A DNA stretch of 61,653 nucleotides from RGIG3701 sp964438515 (GTDB lineage: Bacteria > Planctomycetota > Planctomycetia > Pirellulales > Thermoguttaceae). Below the pieces are notes generated by a model. That model ran no database searches. It saw nothing but the letters and a program-made list of their open reading frames with translations, and was not told where the DNA came from. Positions 18,938-27,888 of this stretch are shown here, in pieces. Both the position numbers and the translations under genes were made by a program. Each line of letters opens with the position of its first letter. Position 1 is the first letter of the stretch. The DNA lies in NCBI GenBank assembly GCA_964438515.1, contig CAYTLK010000013.1, forward strand, positions 1 through 61,653. The letters run 5' to 3'.

Positions 18938-19027
18938 CAAAACAGCGCACGGTATTTTTGTTTTTCATTCATCCTTGAATTCTCTCTCAAAAATAAAAGT
19001 GACCCGGTTTGTTTAACGTAAGGCCCC

Positions 19028-21496
19028 CTATCGCGGGAGTTTCAGGTCGCGTTCGGTGGCGGCGAGAAGCCAGTCGGCGTACTTTGCGAGCACTTCCTGA
19101 CCCAGCTGATGAAGAACGACCTGACACTTGCGCAGCTCGGATTCGTTCAGCACAAGGCTCTGCATCGCGAGTTCTTTCTCGGTTGCGGAAGGGACGCTGC
19201 TGCGAGCTGCGGCATTCTGCCTTTTTTCCCGCTCAATTCGTTCGTGATGGTCGTTCCAAATCGTATCGAGAAGATAGTCGGCAAGCATATACGGCGTGCG
19301 CAGCTGTTCACGCATTCGTAATTTTTTGGCGGTAATATTCATGCGCTGTCTCGCCCAGTAAACAATCACGGCTCCCGCAATCAGCTCGTAAATCAGCTTT
19401 GCAAGCATCAACCGATAATGAAAAGTATGCATAAAGTCCGCAATATTCGTGTCCGTTTTCGAATCGACGATCAGCGTGTTCGTGTTGTAGTTCAGAATGA
19501 TCGGACTCGAACACAAAAGCAGAATGAACACGCCGATTGCCGCGTTTCGAAGGAATCGGGCGATGGTGCTTTCGTGAAACTTGAGGAAGGAATATTTAAG
19601 CCGAGTGATGAGTTTTGGAATGGCGTAAAAAGGAATGTCGGTCCCGGTCGCTTTGAAAACGAACTTTTTATCCACCTCAATCCAGATTTTGTCCACCATT
19701 CGAATAAGGAGGGATTTGTCGGCGATATGGTGAGACGGAAGGACTGTCACGTCCAGACTGTTCAGCGCAATTCGCAGCCAGTCCAGGGTTTCAATCTGGT
19801 GCGAACGAAAATTCCCAGGCACCGAAGTGTCCAGCCCGCCGATTCGCCAGTAAATTTGAATGCGCAAACTCTCCGCAAGAGCGCGAAAACGATGGTACTG
19901 ATGGTGCGAGTCCGCCAGTGACCGAACGTAACAGTACGCAACGCAGCTCAATCCGCCCAGCATAAAGAGGAAGGAAATCCAGAGTCCCGTCAGGCAGAAC
20001 CACTCTGGCGAGAAAAAGTGACTCCAGCAAAAAGCGTAGAGATTGTGAAATCCTTCGGGATTGCTTTTCGGAATGAAGGGAAAAAGCTGGTAGGACGCCA
20101 AACCGTGACTGCGGAACAGAATGGTGCTCAGGAACGTGAAAAACGAGCCGGACCAGAAAATAATCAAAAAGGAAATCGAGTAAAGAAAGGAAACTTGATT
20201 CGTGATTTTACGGAAGTACATCGCGATTTCATCCACGGTGCGGAAATGATGAATCAGCTGCTTCGTCGGTTTGTCCGCATCCGGAATGAAGTCTTCCTGC
20301 GTGCCGGGGATGAGGACTCTTGCATCGGAATAATCGTACTGTTCCTTGATGTATCGGGCCGTAAATTCTCGAACGGACTCGGTGTGGCTGGGCGCGTGCT
20401 GAAGCAGTGCGCGGTTCATGATTCCAAGAGTGCGGATGTTCTGATGAATGTCGGAATGAAGCGTAATGTTGGCGAGAAACGCAAGCCATTTGAACGTCGA
20501 AAGGTCCGGAAATTCTTTGTGACTCTTCAGAACGCGCTGGTCGTTTTTCTCCTCTGTAATCTCGACGCCGTCCCAGTAATAAAAAGTCGGAAGGAATTTT
20601 TCCTTTTCGTTCGGATTTTCAAGACTCTCTGCGTCGGTCAAAATGTGCAGAACGGGACCAATGGCCGGGTAGGTCAAAAGATCCGACTCGCTGTGGAACG
20701 TGTTTCCGGAAAAACCGTCGAGTTTCAAACGCACGATCCATTTGAGACTGTCGTCCCCTTCGTACGGATCGTCGGTTCCGCGCCAAAGAACGATCATCAA
20801 ATGGGAATGAATCGCGCACATTTCGTTAAATCGCCGCCACTGACTGACGCGCAGACTGCGGACGCGTTCCACTTCCGGAAGATGCTGAACCGCCTCACGA
20901 ACCTCCGCTGCAAGGTCGTCCAGCTGAAGCTCACGCAGGTAGCGGTGCGCATTTTCGGGTTTTTTCGGATCAAAGTAGGGATAGAAAGAATCCAGCTGAC
21001 GCTGGTCTTTGGGCGTCATGAATTCGCGCGCCATCGGAAGGAGCGCCATAAGACGCAGACAGGGATGCGTTTCCTGCAGTTCAAGCGCCAGTTCCGTCAT
21101 GATTTTCCCGGAATCTCCGAGAAGATTCAGCATCAAAATGAGCGGAAATTCCTTCCCGGCTTTGCGTTCCCAGTGACGAATGACCTGCAGCAGATACTTG
21201 CGCAGCGTCTCGCGAATTCGTGCAGCACTGCGTTCGTCGCCGTCTTGAAGATTGAGGTTCAGATGACCCAAAATTGAAATTGTGTACGGAAAAACTGGGA
21301 CTTGTTCACCGTTTGCACTTTCCAGCAGCGAAAATCGATAGGAATCATCGAACAAATTAGAATCCTTGCAGGAATTCGGGAGCGGCGGCGGAGTCGGCGG
21401 CGTGCGCTCGCTCCTGGTTTCTTGAGGTTTTGAAAAACGTTCCTGTTTCTCTGGTTCAAACGAATGGCTGGTGGGGAGATCTTCGAAGGCGTTCAT
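19028..21496 (-). CDS. SLOG-like sensor fused to four membrane segments (candidate effector)
   Basis: 822 residues. A Pro-rich N-terminal tail is followed by residues about 70-270, which read like a SLOG/LSDAT nucleotide-sensor fold: ISILGHLNLN, a beta strand ending LMLNLLGDSGK in the place of the Gly-rich loop, LALELQE, LMALLPM with a later DSFY, and CAIHSHLMIVLWRGTDD where related proteins have a strand ending in LWDG. The Gly-rich loop is degenerate. Membrane pairs are at about 440-465 and 500-525, and again at about 650-672 and 695-712, which resembles SLATT-type 2TM effectors used twice. By family analogy it could sense a nucleotide signal and open the membrane. It has its own promoter (21608-21636) and precedes the GTPase operon. 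A general membrane hypothetical is the alternative. Confidence 0.5.
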   Translation of the reverse strand: MNAFEDLPTSHSFEPEKQERFSKPQETRSERTPPTPPPLPNSCKDSNLFDDSYRFSLLESANGEQVPVFPYTISILGHLNLNLQDGDERSAARIRETLRKYLLQVIRHWERKAGKEFPLILMLNLLGDSGKIMTELALELQETHPCLRLMALLPMAREFMTPKDQRQLDSFYPYFDPKKPENAHRYLRELQLDDLAAEVREAVQHLPEVERVRSLRVSQWRRFNEMCAIHSHLMIVLWRGTDDPYEGDDSLKWIVRLKLDGFSGNTFHSESDLLTYPAIGPVLHILTDAESLENPNEKEKFLPTFYYWDGVEITEEKNDQRVLKSHKEFPDLSTFKWLAFLANITLHSDIHQNIRTLGIMNRALLQHAPSHTESVREFTARYIKEQYDYSDARVLIPGTQEDFIPDADKPTKQLIHHFRTVDEIAMYFRKITNQVSFLYSISFLIIFWSGSFFTFLSTILFRSHGLASYQLFPFIPKSNPEGFHNLYAFCWSHFFSPEWFCLTGLWISFLFMLGGLSCVAYCYVRSLADSHHQYHRFRALAESLRIQIYWRIGGLDTSVPGNFRSHQIETLDWLRIALNSLDVTVLPSHHIADKSLLIRMVDKIWIEVDKKFVFKATGTDIPFYAIPKLITRLKYSFLKFHESTIARFLRNAAIGVFILLLCSSPIILNYNTNTLIVDSKTDTNIADFMHTFHYRLMLAKLIYELIAGAVIVYWARQRMNITAKKLRMREQLRTPYMLADYLLDTIWNDHHERIEREKRQNAAARSSVPSATEKELAMQSLVLNESELRKCQVVLHQLGQEVLAKYADWLLAATERDLKLPR

Positions 21497-21607
21497 GAAA
21501 TAAGATTCCTTGTATTCAATGTGTTTTGGGTCGATGAAACGGGCAGCAAGACATTTAGAAAATCATTCCATTTTCATTTTTATTCAGCGATTCTACCCGT
21601 TTCTTTC

Positions 21608-21636
21608 AGTTTAATTCAATTCAGAATTTCTGTCAA
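21608..21636 (-). promoter_or_regulatory. Sigma70-type promoter, shared class, copy 3
   Basis: Minus strand TTGACA (21636-21631), 17 bp, TAAACT (21613-21608) followed by GAA. The box GCCGGAATTTGGGTAAAA lies upstream at about 21700-21717, further away than in the other two copies. It drives the SLOG-like gene with a leader of about 105 nt. The remainder, 21718-21959, shows no gene. Confidence 0.7.
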
Positions 21637-21959
21637 GTACCCGTCCCACTGAATCCCAGCCGTTCGAAAATACCGTTTTTTGAAAAAGAAGTTTATCCAT
21701 TTTACCCAAATTCCGGCGGAGTGCGAGACTCGGAATGTTTTACTCCACTTCAAGGATCGCGCGGACTTTAAAAACTACATCAGAAATTGCGGACTCGACC
21801 TCCAAATTTTGCGTTGTGTCGATGGCCTTACGAGAAGAACTTGCTTTCCAGGTTCGTCTATTTGAAGCAAAACGCGACAAAAAACTGAGGAGTGTTTTGC
21901 TTCATCAAAGATCTTCCTTTCCTTTGAGTTTTCGTGAAGGAAGTGCCTAGAAACGAGGG

Positions 21960-22775
21960 TTAATCTTGGATGAAGTAACAGCAGCCTTCATCAACGATAA
22001 ATCCTTCTGCCGGAACGGTTTGCATTCCTCCAACAGGAACTCCGTACGAAACTCCGGAAGGAACTCCGGATGAGGTTCCAGAAGAGGTTCCGGCAGTCAT
22101 TCTTTTCGTCGTCACCGGCGGAGCAGCAGTCGGTATCGGAGCGCGCGTCGATGAAGGCGCCGTCGTTTCGTAAGCGGTGCTTGCCGTCTCGTAACCACTT
22201 CCCGGATTCGTGTTTGGACTCGTATTCGGTCTGGAAAAGAAACCGCCTTGCGACATTTCCGGCGGAACAGGAGCGTCCACTTTCGGGTACGGATGTTCCC
22301 GCATCGCACGAATAACCGGCACGGAAACGCCATGATTCTGCAGCGTGAGTTCATCCTGACTCTGCAGCGGCTGACACAAACCATGCGTTCGAATATGAAT
22401 AATAATATTTTCGTCTCGGACCCCGGCTTGATGCCAGCCGATGACGTCGTTGACGGTCACGCAGCGCGCCATGACGGGCCGCCCGGTTGCACGTTCCATC
22501 GCGACACGATTTTTCGCGTCTTCTTTGACGTCTCGAGATGCAAAAACGGGGACGGATGAAAGCGGTCTTTGAGCGGGACGCGCCTGAGAGTCGTACTGCG
22601 CGTCGTTTCCAACGTACGCACCTTCATGAAAGACGCCGCTCGCACAGCCTGAAAAAAGGACGCAGGACGTTCCGAACAGAAAAATCCACGCACCCAGTCT
22701 GCAAACACGCCGCGACCGACGGTTTTGACGGGAATTTTCATCGATATTTTTCTGTTTTTGCGCTATGTAAGTCAT
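21960..22775 (-). CDS. Planctomycete-type lipoprotein of unknown function
   Basis: 271 residues. The start at 22775 has a strong site (GGAGGAAAA). The longer frame to 22868 runs through repeat D. A basic stretch (NRRSRRVCR) precedes a hydrophobic helix ending in the lipobox LFSGC, so the protein should be lipidated and exported. The middle (about 110-185) is a small conserved-looking domain with VNDVIGWHQAGVRDENIII and a second helical stretch, a pattern seen in planctomycete lipoproteins. The C-terminal 90 residues are Ser/Thr/Pro/Gly-rich (TSSGTSSGVPSGVSYGVP) and end near VDEGCCYFIQ. It is divergent from the DUF1559 gene. Function unknown. Confidence 0.65.
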   Translation of the reverse strand: MTYIAQKQKNIDENSRQNRRSRRVCRLGAWIFLFGTSCVLFSGCASGVFHEGAYVGNDAQYDSQARPAQRPLSSVPVFASRDVKEDAKNRVAMERATGRPVMARCVTVNDVIGWHQAGVRDENIIIHIRTHGLCQPLQSQDELTLQNHGVSVPVIRAMREHPYPKVDAPVPPEMSQGGFFSRPNTSPNTNPGSGYETASTAYETTAPSSTRAPIPTAAPPVTTKRMTAGTSSGTSSGVPSGVSYGVPVGGMQTVPAEGFIVDEGCCYFIQD

Positions 22776-22799
22776 TTTTCCTCCGGACGTTGGGTCCGA

Positions 22800-22915
22800 C
22801 GATGTTCTGCTTATTTCACTTGAAATTCCGCTTTGGGGCGGTTCCTGCGGCCGGCTTTTCTGCGGCACGAAAAGTCGGAAAAGAGATTTTCATTGTGTGT
22901 CGGGAACAATATACC
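22800..22915. repeat. Palindromic repeat copy D (reverse orientation)
   Basis: Divergent family member. Read on the minus strand it runs from TATATTGTTCCCGAC to GCGGAATTTCAAGTG, with inner arms around GCCGGCCGCAGG. It occupies the leader of the lipoprotein gene, and its outer end provides the -10 element of that gene's promoter. Confidence 0.6.
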
Positions 22916-22936
22916 AGATTTCTTTTTTCGCGTCAA
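22908..22936 (-). promoter_or_regulatory. Promoter of the lipoprotein gene
   Basis: Minus strand TTGACG (22936-22931), 17 bp, TATATT (22913-22908). The -10 box lies at the edge of palindromic repeat D, so transcripts would begin within the hairpin. Confidence 0.65.
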
Positions 22937-22975
22937 TCCCAATTTTTAAACCCGATGCAGTTTGACGCGAATCCT

Positions 22976-23087
22976 TATACTAACATGATTTTGAATTTTA
23001 GTTTTCCCGTCTGCCGTTGGAGCTGCGCACCACGGCTCCTGCAGACGTTGTGAAAACTGAATTTCATTGTAGAACCAGCATAAAAAA
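22976..23087. repeat. Palindromic repeat copy E
   Basis: Starts TATACTAACATGATTTTG and ends CATTGTAGAACCAGCATA. Outer arms GAATTTTAGTTTTCCCGTC and GTGAAAACTGAATTTC pair, and an inner GGAGC/GCTCC pair tops the hairpin. It is nearly the reverse complement of copy F at 59099-59210. It lies back to back with copy D between divergent genes. Confidence 0.8.
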
Positions 23088-23125
23088 GAACTGTCAGAAA
23101 ATTTTTTTCAATCCGTGGGAAATAC

Positions 23126-23154
23126 TTGACGCAAACTCTTTTTCGTGTTAAAAT
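23126..23154 (+). promoter_or_regulatory. Promoter of the DUF1559-GH2 operon
   Basis: TTGACG (23126-23131), 17 bp, TAAAAT (23149-23154), ending 53 bp before the ATG at 23208. Confidence 0.7.
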
Positions 23155-23207
23155 CAAAGAAAAGTTCGTTTCACCTCTTTTTTCCTGAAAATTTTAAGGA
23201 GTTTTGT

Positions 23208-24152
23208 ATGAGTTCGTTTCCGCCTCCTGTACCGTCTCAAAAGAATACACCCAACCCGATTTTCGGGACAAAATTCAACCCGCCGATTGTGAAACCCATG
23301 CACGGCTGCTTGATTGCTGCTCTGTGCGTGACGCCGCTACTGTTCCTGCTGTTTTTGGGTGCAATGATTATCGGAATTATGTATCCCGCAATCCACGCAG
23401 CCCACGATGCCGCAAGCAACGTCGAGGAAATGAATCAGATGGCGCAGATTGCGTGCGCTATTCATACGTATGCGGACGCCCATGAAGGTCAGCTTCCGCC
23501 CGCTTACACTGTCGATAAAAATGGGAAACCGCTGCAATCGTGGCGCGTTTTGATTCTTCCGTACTTGAACGAAGAAGAACTTTACGAGCAAATTCGTCTC
23601 GACGAACCGTGGGACAGTGAGTGGAATTCGCAGTTTCACGATAAAATTCCCGCAGTTTTTAGCCGTCCAGAACAAGATTTTGCAAACGAAACGGTCTTCC
23701 AGGTGGTTGTGGGTGAAAATACGCTTTTCCCGCCTGATGGAAAGTCGGTGAATCGGAACGATATTTCCGCAGATTTTTGCGAAACGCTTCTTCTGGCGGA
23801 GGGACGGCCGAACCATTGGATGGATCCGTCGAACAATTTGCAGTACGGCAACGATATTGAATATCGTGCAATTAAACCGTCGAACCACTTTCATCAAGCT
23901 CCCGAATATTTCTGCGTCTTGCTGACCGGTGATGTTCTGCGCATTTCGCTCGATGAAATACGTGCGTTAAACGTTCTGACTTGCACCTCGACCGCCGATT
24001 CGGAAACGTCCACCGCCGCCGCCTCACCGAATGGTTCTGCCGCCGAGTCTGTCGCAGGGGATGAATCCGCCGCAGGTGATGAATCGAATGCGGACGAGGA
24101 ATCTGAGGATATTGAGTCCGAAATCGACGCGATTCTGAATGAAGATATTTAG
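23208..24152 (+). CDS. DUF1559-type membrane protein without a prepilin signal
   Basis: 314 residues; the start was chosen at 23208 behind TAAGGAG. A Pro-rich cytoplasmic tail is followed by a membrane helix (about residues 37-62) and the typical DUF1559 start: YPAIHAAHDAA, then AIHTYADAHEGQLPPAY, SWRVLILPYL, and late in the domain FHQAPEYF with a GDV turn. Most DUF1559 proteins carry a type IV prepilin-like leader (FTLVELLVVIAI); this one instead has a plain membrane helix after about 37 residues. The C-terminal 45 residues are acidic with repeated GDES units. It is 12 bp upstream of the GH2 gene and presumably cotranscribed. DUF1559 proteins are abundant in Planctomycetes and their role is not established. 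Confidence 0.75.
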   Translation: MSSFPPPVPSQKNTPNPIFGTKFNPPIVKPMHGCLIAALCVTPLLFLLFLGAMIIGIMYPAIHAAHDAASNVEEMNQMAQIACAIHTYADAHEGQLPPAYTVDKNGKPLQSWRVLILPYLNEEELYEQIRLDEPWDSEWNSQFHDKIPAVFSRPEQDFANETVFQVVVGENTLFPPDGKSVNRNDISADFCETLLLAEGRPNHWMDPSNNLQYGNDIEYRAIKPSNHFHQAPEYFCVLLTGDVLRISLDEIRALNVLTCTSTADSETSTAAASPNGSAAESVAGDESAAGDESNADEESEDIESEIDAILNEDI

Positions 24153-24164
24153 GGGGAGAAATCC

Positions 24165-26399
24165 GTGAGAAAAATCGCTTTTTTACTCGTTTTTATGCTG
24201 TTCGGCCCGCTTTCTGTGCGTGCGCAGGAATGGAAACCGCAGCCGATTCCGGTTCAAACGCCGTGGCTGGAAGACGTAAATCCCGAGGCGCCGCTTCCTG
24301 AATATCCGCGTCCAAATTTCGTACGGAAATCGTGGCTTTCGTTGAACGGGCTGTGGGATTATGCGATTACGGCGGTTGAACAGGCGGCGCCGGCGGCGTA
24401 TGACGGCAAAATTTTAGTTCCGTATCCGATCGAGTCGTCACTTTCCGGCGTGAAAAAGCCTCTCGGACCGTCGCGGACGCTCCGCTATCGCCGCACGTTT
24501 GAGGTTCCGGTCGACTGGAACGGGAAACGGATTCTGCTGAACGTGGAACGAGCCGACTGGAAGGTTTCCGTAAGCGTGAACGGGCACGAAGCCGGAACCC
24601 ATGTAGGGGGGTACGCACCCTTTTCGTTCGACGTTACAGATGCGCTGAATTCAAACGGCGAGCCGCAAACACTCTGCATCACTGCGTGGGACCCCGACTC
24701 TTCCGGCTGGCAGCCGCACGGAAAACAAGGAGGCGTCTCCGGAATCTGGGCCTCGGTCTGGCTCGAACCGGTTTCCGAGAATCATCTTTTGGAGGCGGCC
24801 GCCTACGCTGCGACTTGCGACCCGGTGACGAACGTCCTCGTTCCTGCGACTGACGGTTCCGTTACTTTTTGCGGCTCCGCCTCCGCACCGGATGGAACCC
24901 TTTGTGAAATCGAAATTCCGGAAAAACATACTATTTTGTGTGCGAAAATCAAAAATGGAACGTTCCGTATTACAACCAAGTTGGAAAATCCGGAATTTTG
25001 GTCGCCCGGAAATCCGAAACTTTACGACGTTTACTATCGGATTCCCGACGACACCGTACAAAGTTACTTCGGCTTGCGGACTTCGACGCTCGGAAAAGAC
25101 GAAAACGGGATTCCGCGCATCCTTTTAAACGGAAAATTCCTTTTTCAATTTGGACCGCTCGACCAAGGATGGAACCCCGACGGACTTTACACGTTCGCGA
25201 CGGATGAAGCGATGAAGTTCGATATTTCCGAGACGCGCGCGATGGGAATGAATATGCTGCGCAAACATATTAAAGTAGAACCGCGGCGCTTTTATTACTG
25301 GTGCGACCGCCTCGGAATCCTCGTTTGGCAGGATATGCCGTCGAACGGATACGGGAAAAAGGGGGTCAAAGAATTTGAAAAAACGCCCGAACAAATCGCA
25401 AATTTCTACCATGAATGGGGAGAAATTATGACCCATCTTCAAAATTTCCCATCAATCGTAATGTGGGTTCCGTTCAACGAAGGATGGGGCCAATTTCAGA
25501 CCGTCGAAGTTGCGAAATGGACGAAAACGCACGATCCAACACGCCTCGTCGATAATGCGAGCGGCTGGCACGATTTCGGTGCGGGTGACGTCTGCGACGC
25601 GCACGCGTACCCCGGCCCTGTCTGTCCGAAAATCGAAGAAACAAGAGCTGCTGTTTTAGGCGAATTTGGCGGCGTAGGACTCGAAATTCGGGAAAATTGC
25701 TGGCACAAAGAACACAATTACGGGTACAGAATGACGTATTCTGCCGACGAATTGAGAAATTATTATCGAATCCTCCTCCGTGCGGTGCGTCCGATGATCG
25801 ACCGCGGTCTGTGTGCGGCCGTTTACACACAAACGACGGATTACGGTACGGAGGTCAACGGATTTTTGACGTACGATCGGCGCGTCAATAAAATGGGAAC
25901 GAATAACGTTGCGGAAATCACAAGGATTTTGTACTCGCCCGTCCCGAAGGAAATTACGCTCGTTCCAACATCCGAAAAAGAAGGAATATTGTGGAAATAT
26001 ACGTTCGAAAAACCCTCCGAAGAGTGGGAAAAGAACGAATTTGACGATTCTGACTGGCTGGAAGGTCCTGCTGGATTTGGCCGAAAGGGGGCTCCGCCGG
26101 CGGGTTTTGTGCGGACGAACTGGCTCACGCCGGATTTGTGGCTGCGCCGAACATTCGACTTTTCGAAAGAAAAAGACGCGGAATACGTTTTTCGTATTTT
26201 TCACGACCAAGACTGCGAGGTGTATCTGAATGGTGTGCAAGTCCTTGCGCTTCAAGGGTTTACGCAAAACTACGTTCAGCTTCCGTTCACCTCTGAGACG
26301 CTTGAAGCTCTTCGTGACGGCAAAAATACATTAAGCGTTCACGTAATGGACGATTACGGCGGAAAATACTTCGACCTCGGAATCGTGAAAATTGAATAA
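24165..26399 (+). CDS. Secreted glycoside hydrolase family 2 (beta-galactosidase-like)
   Basis: 744 residues from a GTG start behind GGGGGAG. A signal peptide (about 1-20) precedes a sugar-binding jelly roll (WLSLNGLWDY, SSLSGV, RYRRTFEVP, DWKVSVSVNG), an immunoglobulin-like domain and a TIM barrel. The acid/base glutamate is in FNEGWG (about residue 438) and the nucleophile in GEFGG (about 499). The C-terminal 120 residues form a second jelly roll (VYLNGVQV). The product would act in the periplasm or outside the cell on beta-linked galactosides, glucuronides or mannosides; the exact sugar cannot be told. A terminator follows at 26468. Confidence 0.88.
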   Translation: MRKIAFLLVFMLFGPLSVRAQEWKPQPIPVQTPWLEDVNPEAPLPEYPRPNFVRKSWLSLNGLWDYAITAVEQAAPAAYDGKILVPYPIESSLSGVKKPLGPSRTLRYRRTFEVPVDWNGKRILLNVERADWKVSVSVNGHEAGTHVGGYAPFSFDVTDALNSNGEPQTLCITAWDPDSSGWQPHGKQGGVSGIWASVWLEPVSENHLLEAAAYAATCDPVTNVLVPATDGSVTFCGSASAPDGTLCEIEIPEKHTILCAKIKNGTFRITTKLENPEFWSPGNPKLYDVYYRIPDDTVQSYFGLRTSTLGKDENGIPRILLNGKFLFQFGPLDQGWNPDGLYTFATDEAMKFDISETRAMGMNMLRKHIKVEPRRFYYWCDRLGILVWQDMPSNGYGKKGVKEFEKTPEQIANFYHEWGEIMTHLQNFPSIVMWVPFNEGWGQFQTVEVAKWTKTHDPTRLVDNASGWHDFGAGDVCDAHAYPGPVCPKIEETRAAVLGEFGGVGLEIRENCWHKEHNYGYRMTYSADELRNYYRILLRAVRPMIDRGLCAAVYTQTTDYGTEVNGFLTYDRRVNKMGTNNVAEITRILYSPVPKEITLVPTSEKEGILWKYTFEKPSEEWEKNEFDDSDWLEGPAGFGRKGAPPAGFVRTNWLTPDLWLRRTFDFSKEKDAEYVFRIFHDQDCEVYLNGVQVLALQGFTQNYVQLPFTSETLEALRDGKNTLSVHVMDDYGGKYFDLGIVKIE

Positions 26400-26467
26400 T
26401 TAAATAATTAAACTAACGAATAATCGAACCAGCGAATCGCGCAACTCGTTTCGAAACGCCAAAAAAA

Positions 26468-26515
26468 GGTGCTGGAATGAACCTCTTTAGGAAATTCCAG
26501 CACCCTTCTTTTTAA
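26468..26515. terminator. Bidirectional terminator between convergent genes
   Basis: Perfect 11-bp stem GGTGCTGGAAT / ATTCCAGCACC (26468-26478 and 26494-26504), with a T-rich run on the plus side and a run of seven A before it that becomes T on the minus strand. It serves both the GH2 gene and the lactonase gene. Confidence 0.9.
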
Positions 26516-26535
26516 TATTAGTTTTCGTACGAAAA

Positions 26536-27732
26536 TCAATCCACGATGCACGTGCACCACGCGATTTGAATTTTGCTTCCAATATCTTTCAGCTTTCCAG
26601 TTTCGGGATCCACACCGTAAACCAAGACGTTGTGCGACTTTTTATTGCACGAAAAGAAGTATCGGCCCGTCGAGTCGAGACCCGCAAAACGTGGGAATTC
26701 GCCGCCGGACGGGAAGTACTGAACAGCATTCAGAACCGCACCCGCTTCCATTTTTGCACCGTCGATGGGTGTATCATCAACCGCGAAAACCGTAATGAGA
26801 TTTGCGCCGCGATTCGTGACGTACACGTGCTTTCCGTCGGCGGAAATGTCGATTGCTGCGGCTTTATTCAGTCCCGCGTAACCCGTAGGAAGTGTCTGCG
26901 AGGACGCCGCCAGCGTGAGAGAGCCGGTTTCCGAATCGTACGAAAATGCGTCGAGTGTGCACGATAATTCATTTAAAACGTACACGTATTTCCCATTGGG
27001 TGAAAACGCCAAATGGCGCGGTCCGCTTCCGGAAGCAGAGTGCGTGACGGGAAAATTCGGATTGGTTTTCCAGACGTTTTCCGCTTCGTCAAAAACGAAA
27101 GAATGAATCGTGTCGCCGCCCAAATTACAGCAGAGGGAGAATTTACCCGCCCGATCCGCTGCGACAAAATGCGCGTAGGACTGTTGCTGACGGGCCGCGT
27201 TGGGTCCGCTTCCTTCAAGAGTAAAAACTGCGTTCGTTTTTCCGAGCGAGCCGTCGGAATTCAGTTCGATGAATGCGACCTGACCGCTGCAGTAATTGGC
27301 GACGCAGAGGAATTTTCCGCTGGGATGAACGCTCAAATGACAGGCGCAGGTTCCGCCGGAGTTACACGTATTCATGCGACTGAGCGAGCCGTCGGGTTGT
27401 TTTTTGAACGCAATGATGAGACTTTCTTTCGAGGTTCCGTCTTCATTTCCGGCAGCCGTGTAATAAACCCCTTCAAGCGTCGGATGTTTCGCGACCCACG
27501 AAGGACCTTTTGCTTTAGCCGCCAGCCCGCAGTTCACGAGTTTGCCGGACTGCGTGTTGAATTCGAGACGGTAAATTCCCTCACTGGGAGGAATGGCGGG
27601 ATCGTTCGTCGGACTTCCGAGCGTTCCGGCGTATAAAGTTACGATATTTGCGTCTTTTGCGGGATTTTCCGCAGCACGGAGGGCGGGGGCGAAGCATAAA
27701 AGCAACGCAAAACACCATAGGAGTTTTTTCAT
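26536..27732 (-). CDS. Secreted lactonase-family beta-propeller protein
   Basis: 398 residues. The start at 27732 opens a signal peptide (MKKLLWCFALLLCFAP). The mature part is a seven-bladed propeller of the lactonase / 6-phosphogluconolactonase (Pgl, YbhE) type, with the recurring blade pattern HPSGKFLCVANY, SPNGKYVYVLNE and SADGKHVYVTNR, and GSGPRHLAFS. Cytoplasmic Pgl works in the pentose phosphate pathway, but this copy is exported and so probably acts on other lactones or serves as a binding propeller. Extra cysteines (SGGTCACH, WCTC) are unusual. It is convergent with the GH2 gene. Confidence 0.8.
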   Translation of the reverse strand: MKKLLWCFALLLCFAPALRAAENPAKDANIVTLYAGTLGSPTNDPAIPPSEGIYRLEFNTQSGKLVNCGLAAKAKGPSWVAKHPTLEGVYYTAAGNEDGTSKESLIIAFKKQPDGSLSRMNTCNSGGTCACHLSVHPSGKFLCVANYCSGQVAFIELNSDGSLGKTNAVFTLEGSGPNAARQQQSYAHFVAADRAGKFSLCCNLGGDTIHSFVFDEAENVWKTNPNFPVTHSASGSGPRHLAFSPNGKYVYVLNELSCTLDAFSYDSETGSLTLAASSQTLPTGYAGLNKAAAIDISADGKHVYVTNRGANLITVFAVDDTPIDGAKMEAGAVLNAVQYFPSGGEFPRFAGLDSTGRYFFSCNKKSHNVLVYGVDPETGKLKDIGSKIQIAWCTCIVD

Positions 27733-27888
27733 AACAGGTTCCTTTAGGCAGAATAATTTATGCGTGAATTCATATGGATTCATATTGATTCCTACAAATT
27801 CATAAGGAATTCTATAAATCTGTATGGAACTGTACGAAGCGGTATGAACACACGCTATTTTTATAATGTTCTATCGATAAATTTCTAT

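Noticed and set aside
20018..21277. 419-codon open frame on the plus strand
   Set aside because: It is antisense to the SLOG-like gene, has no ribosome site or domain, and its composition is that of a reversed coding strand.
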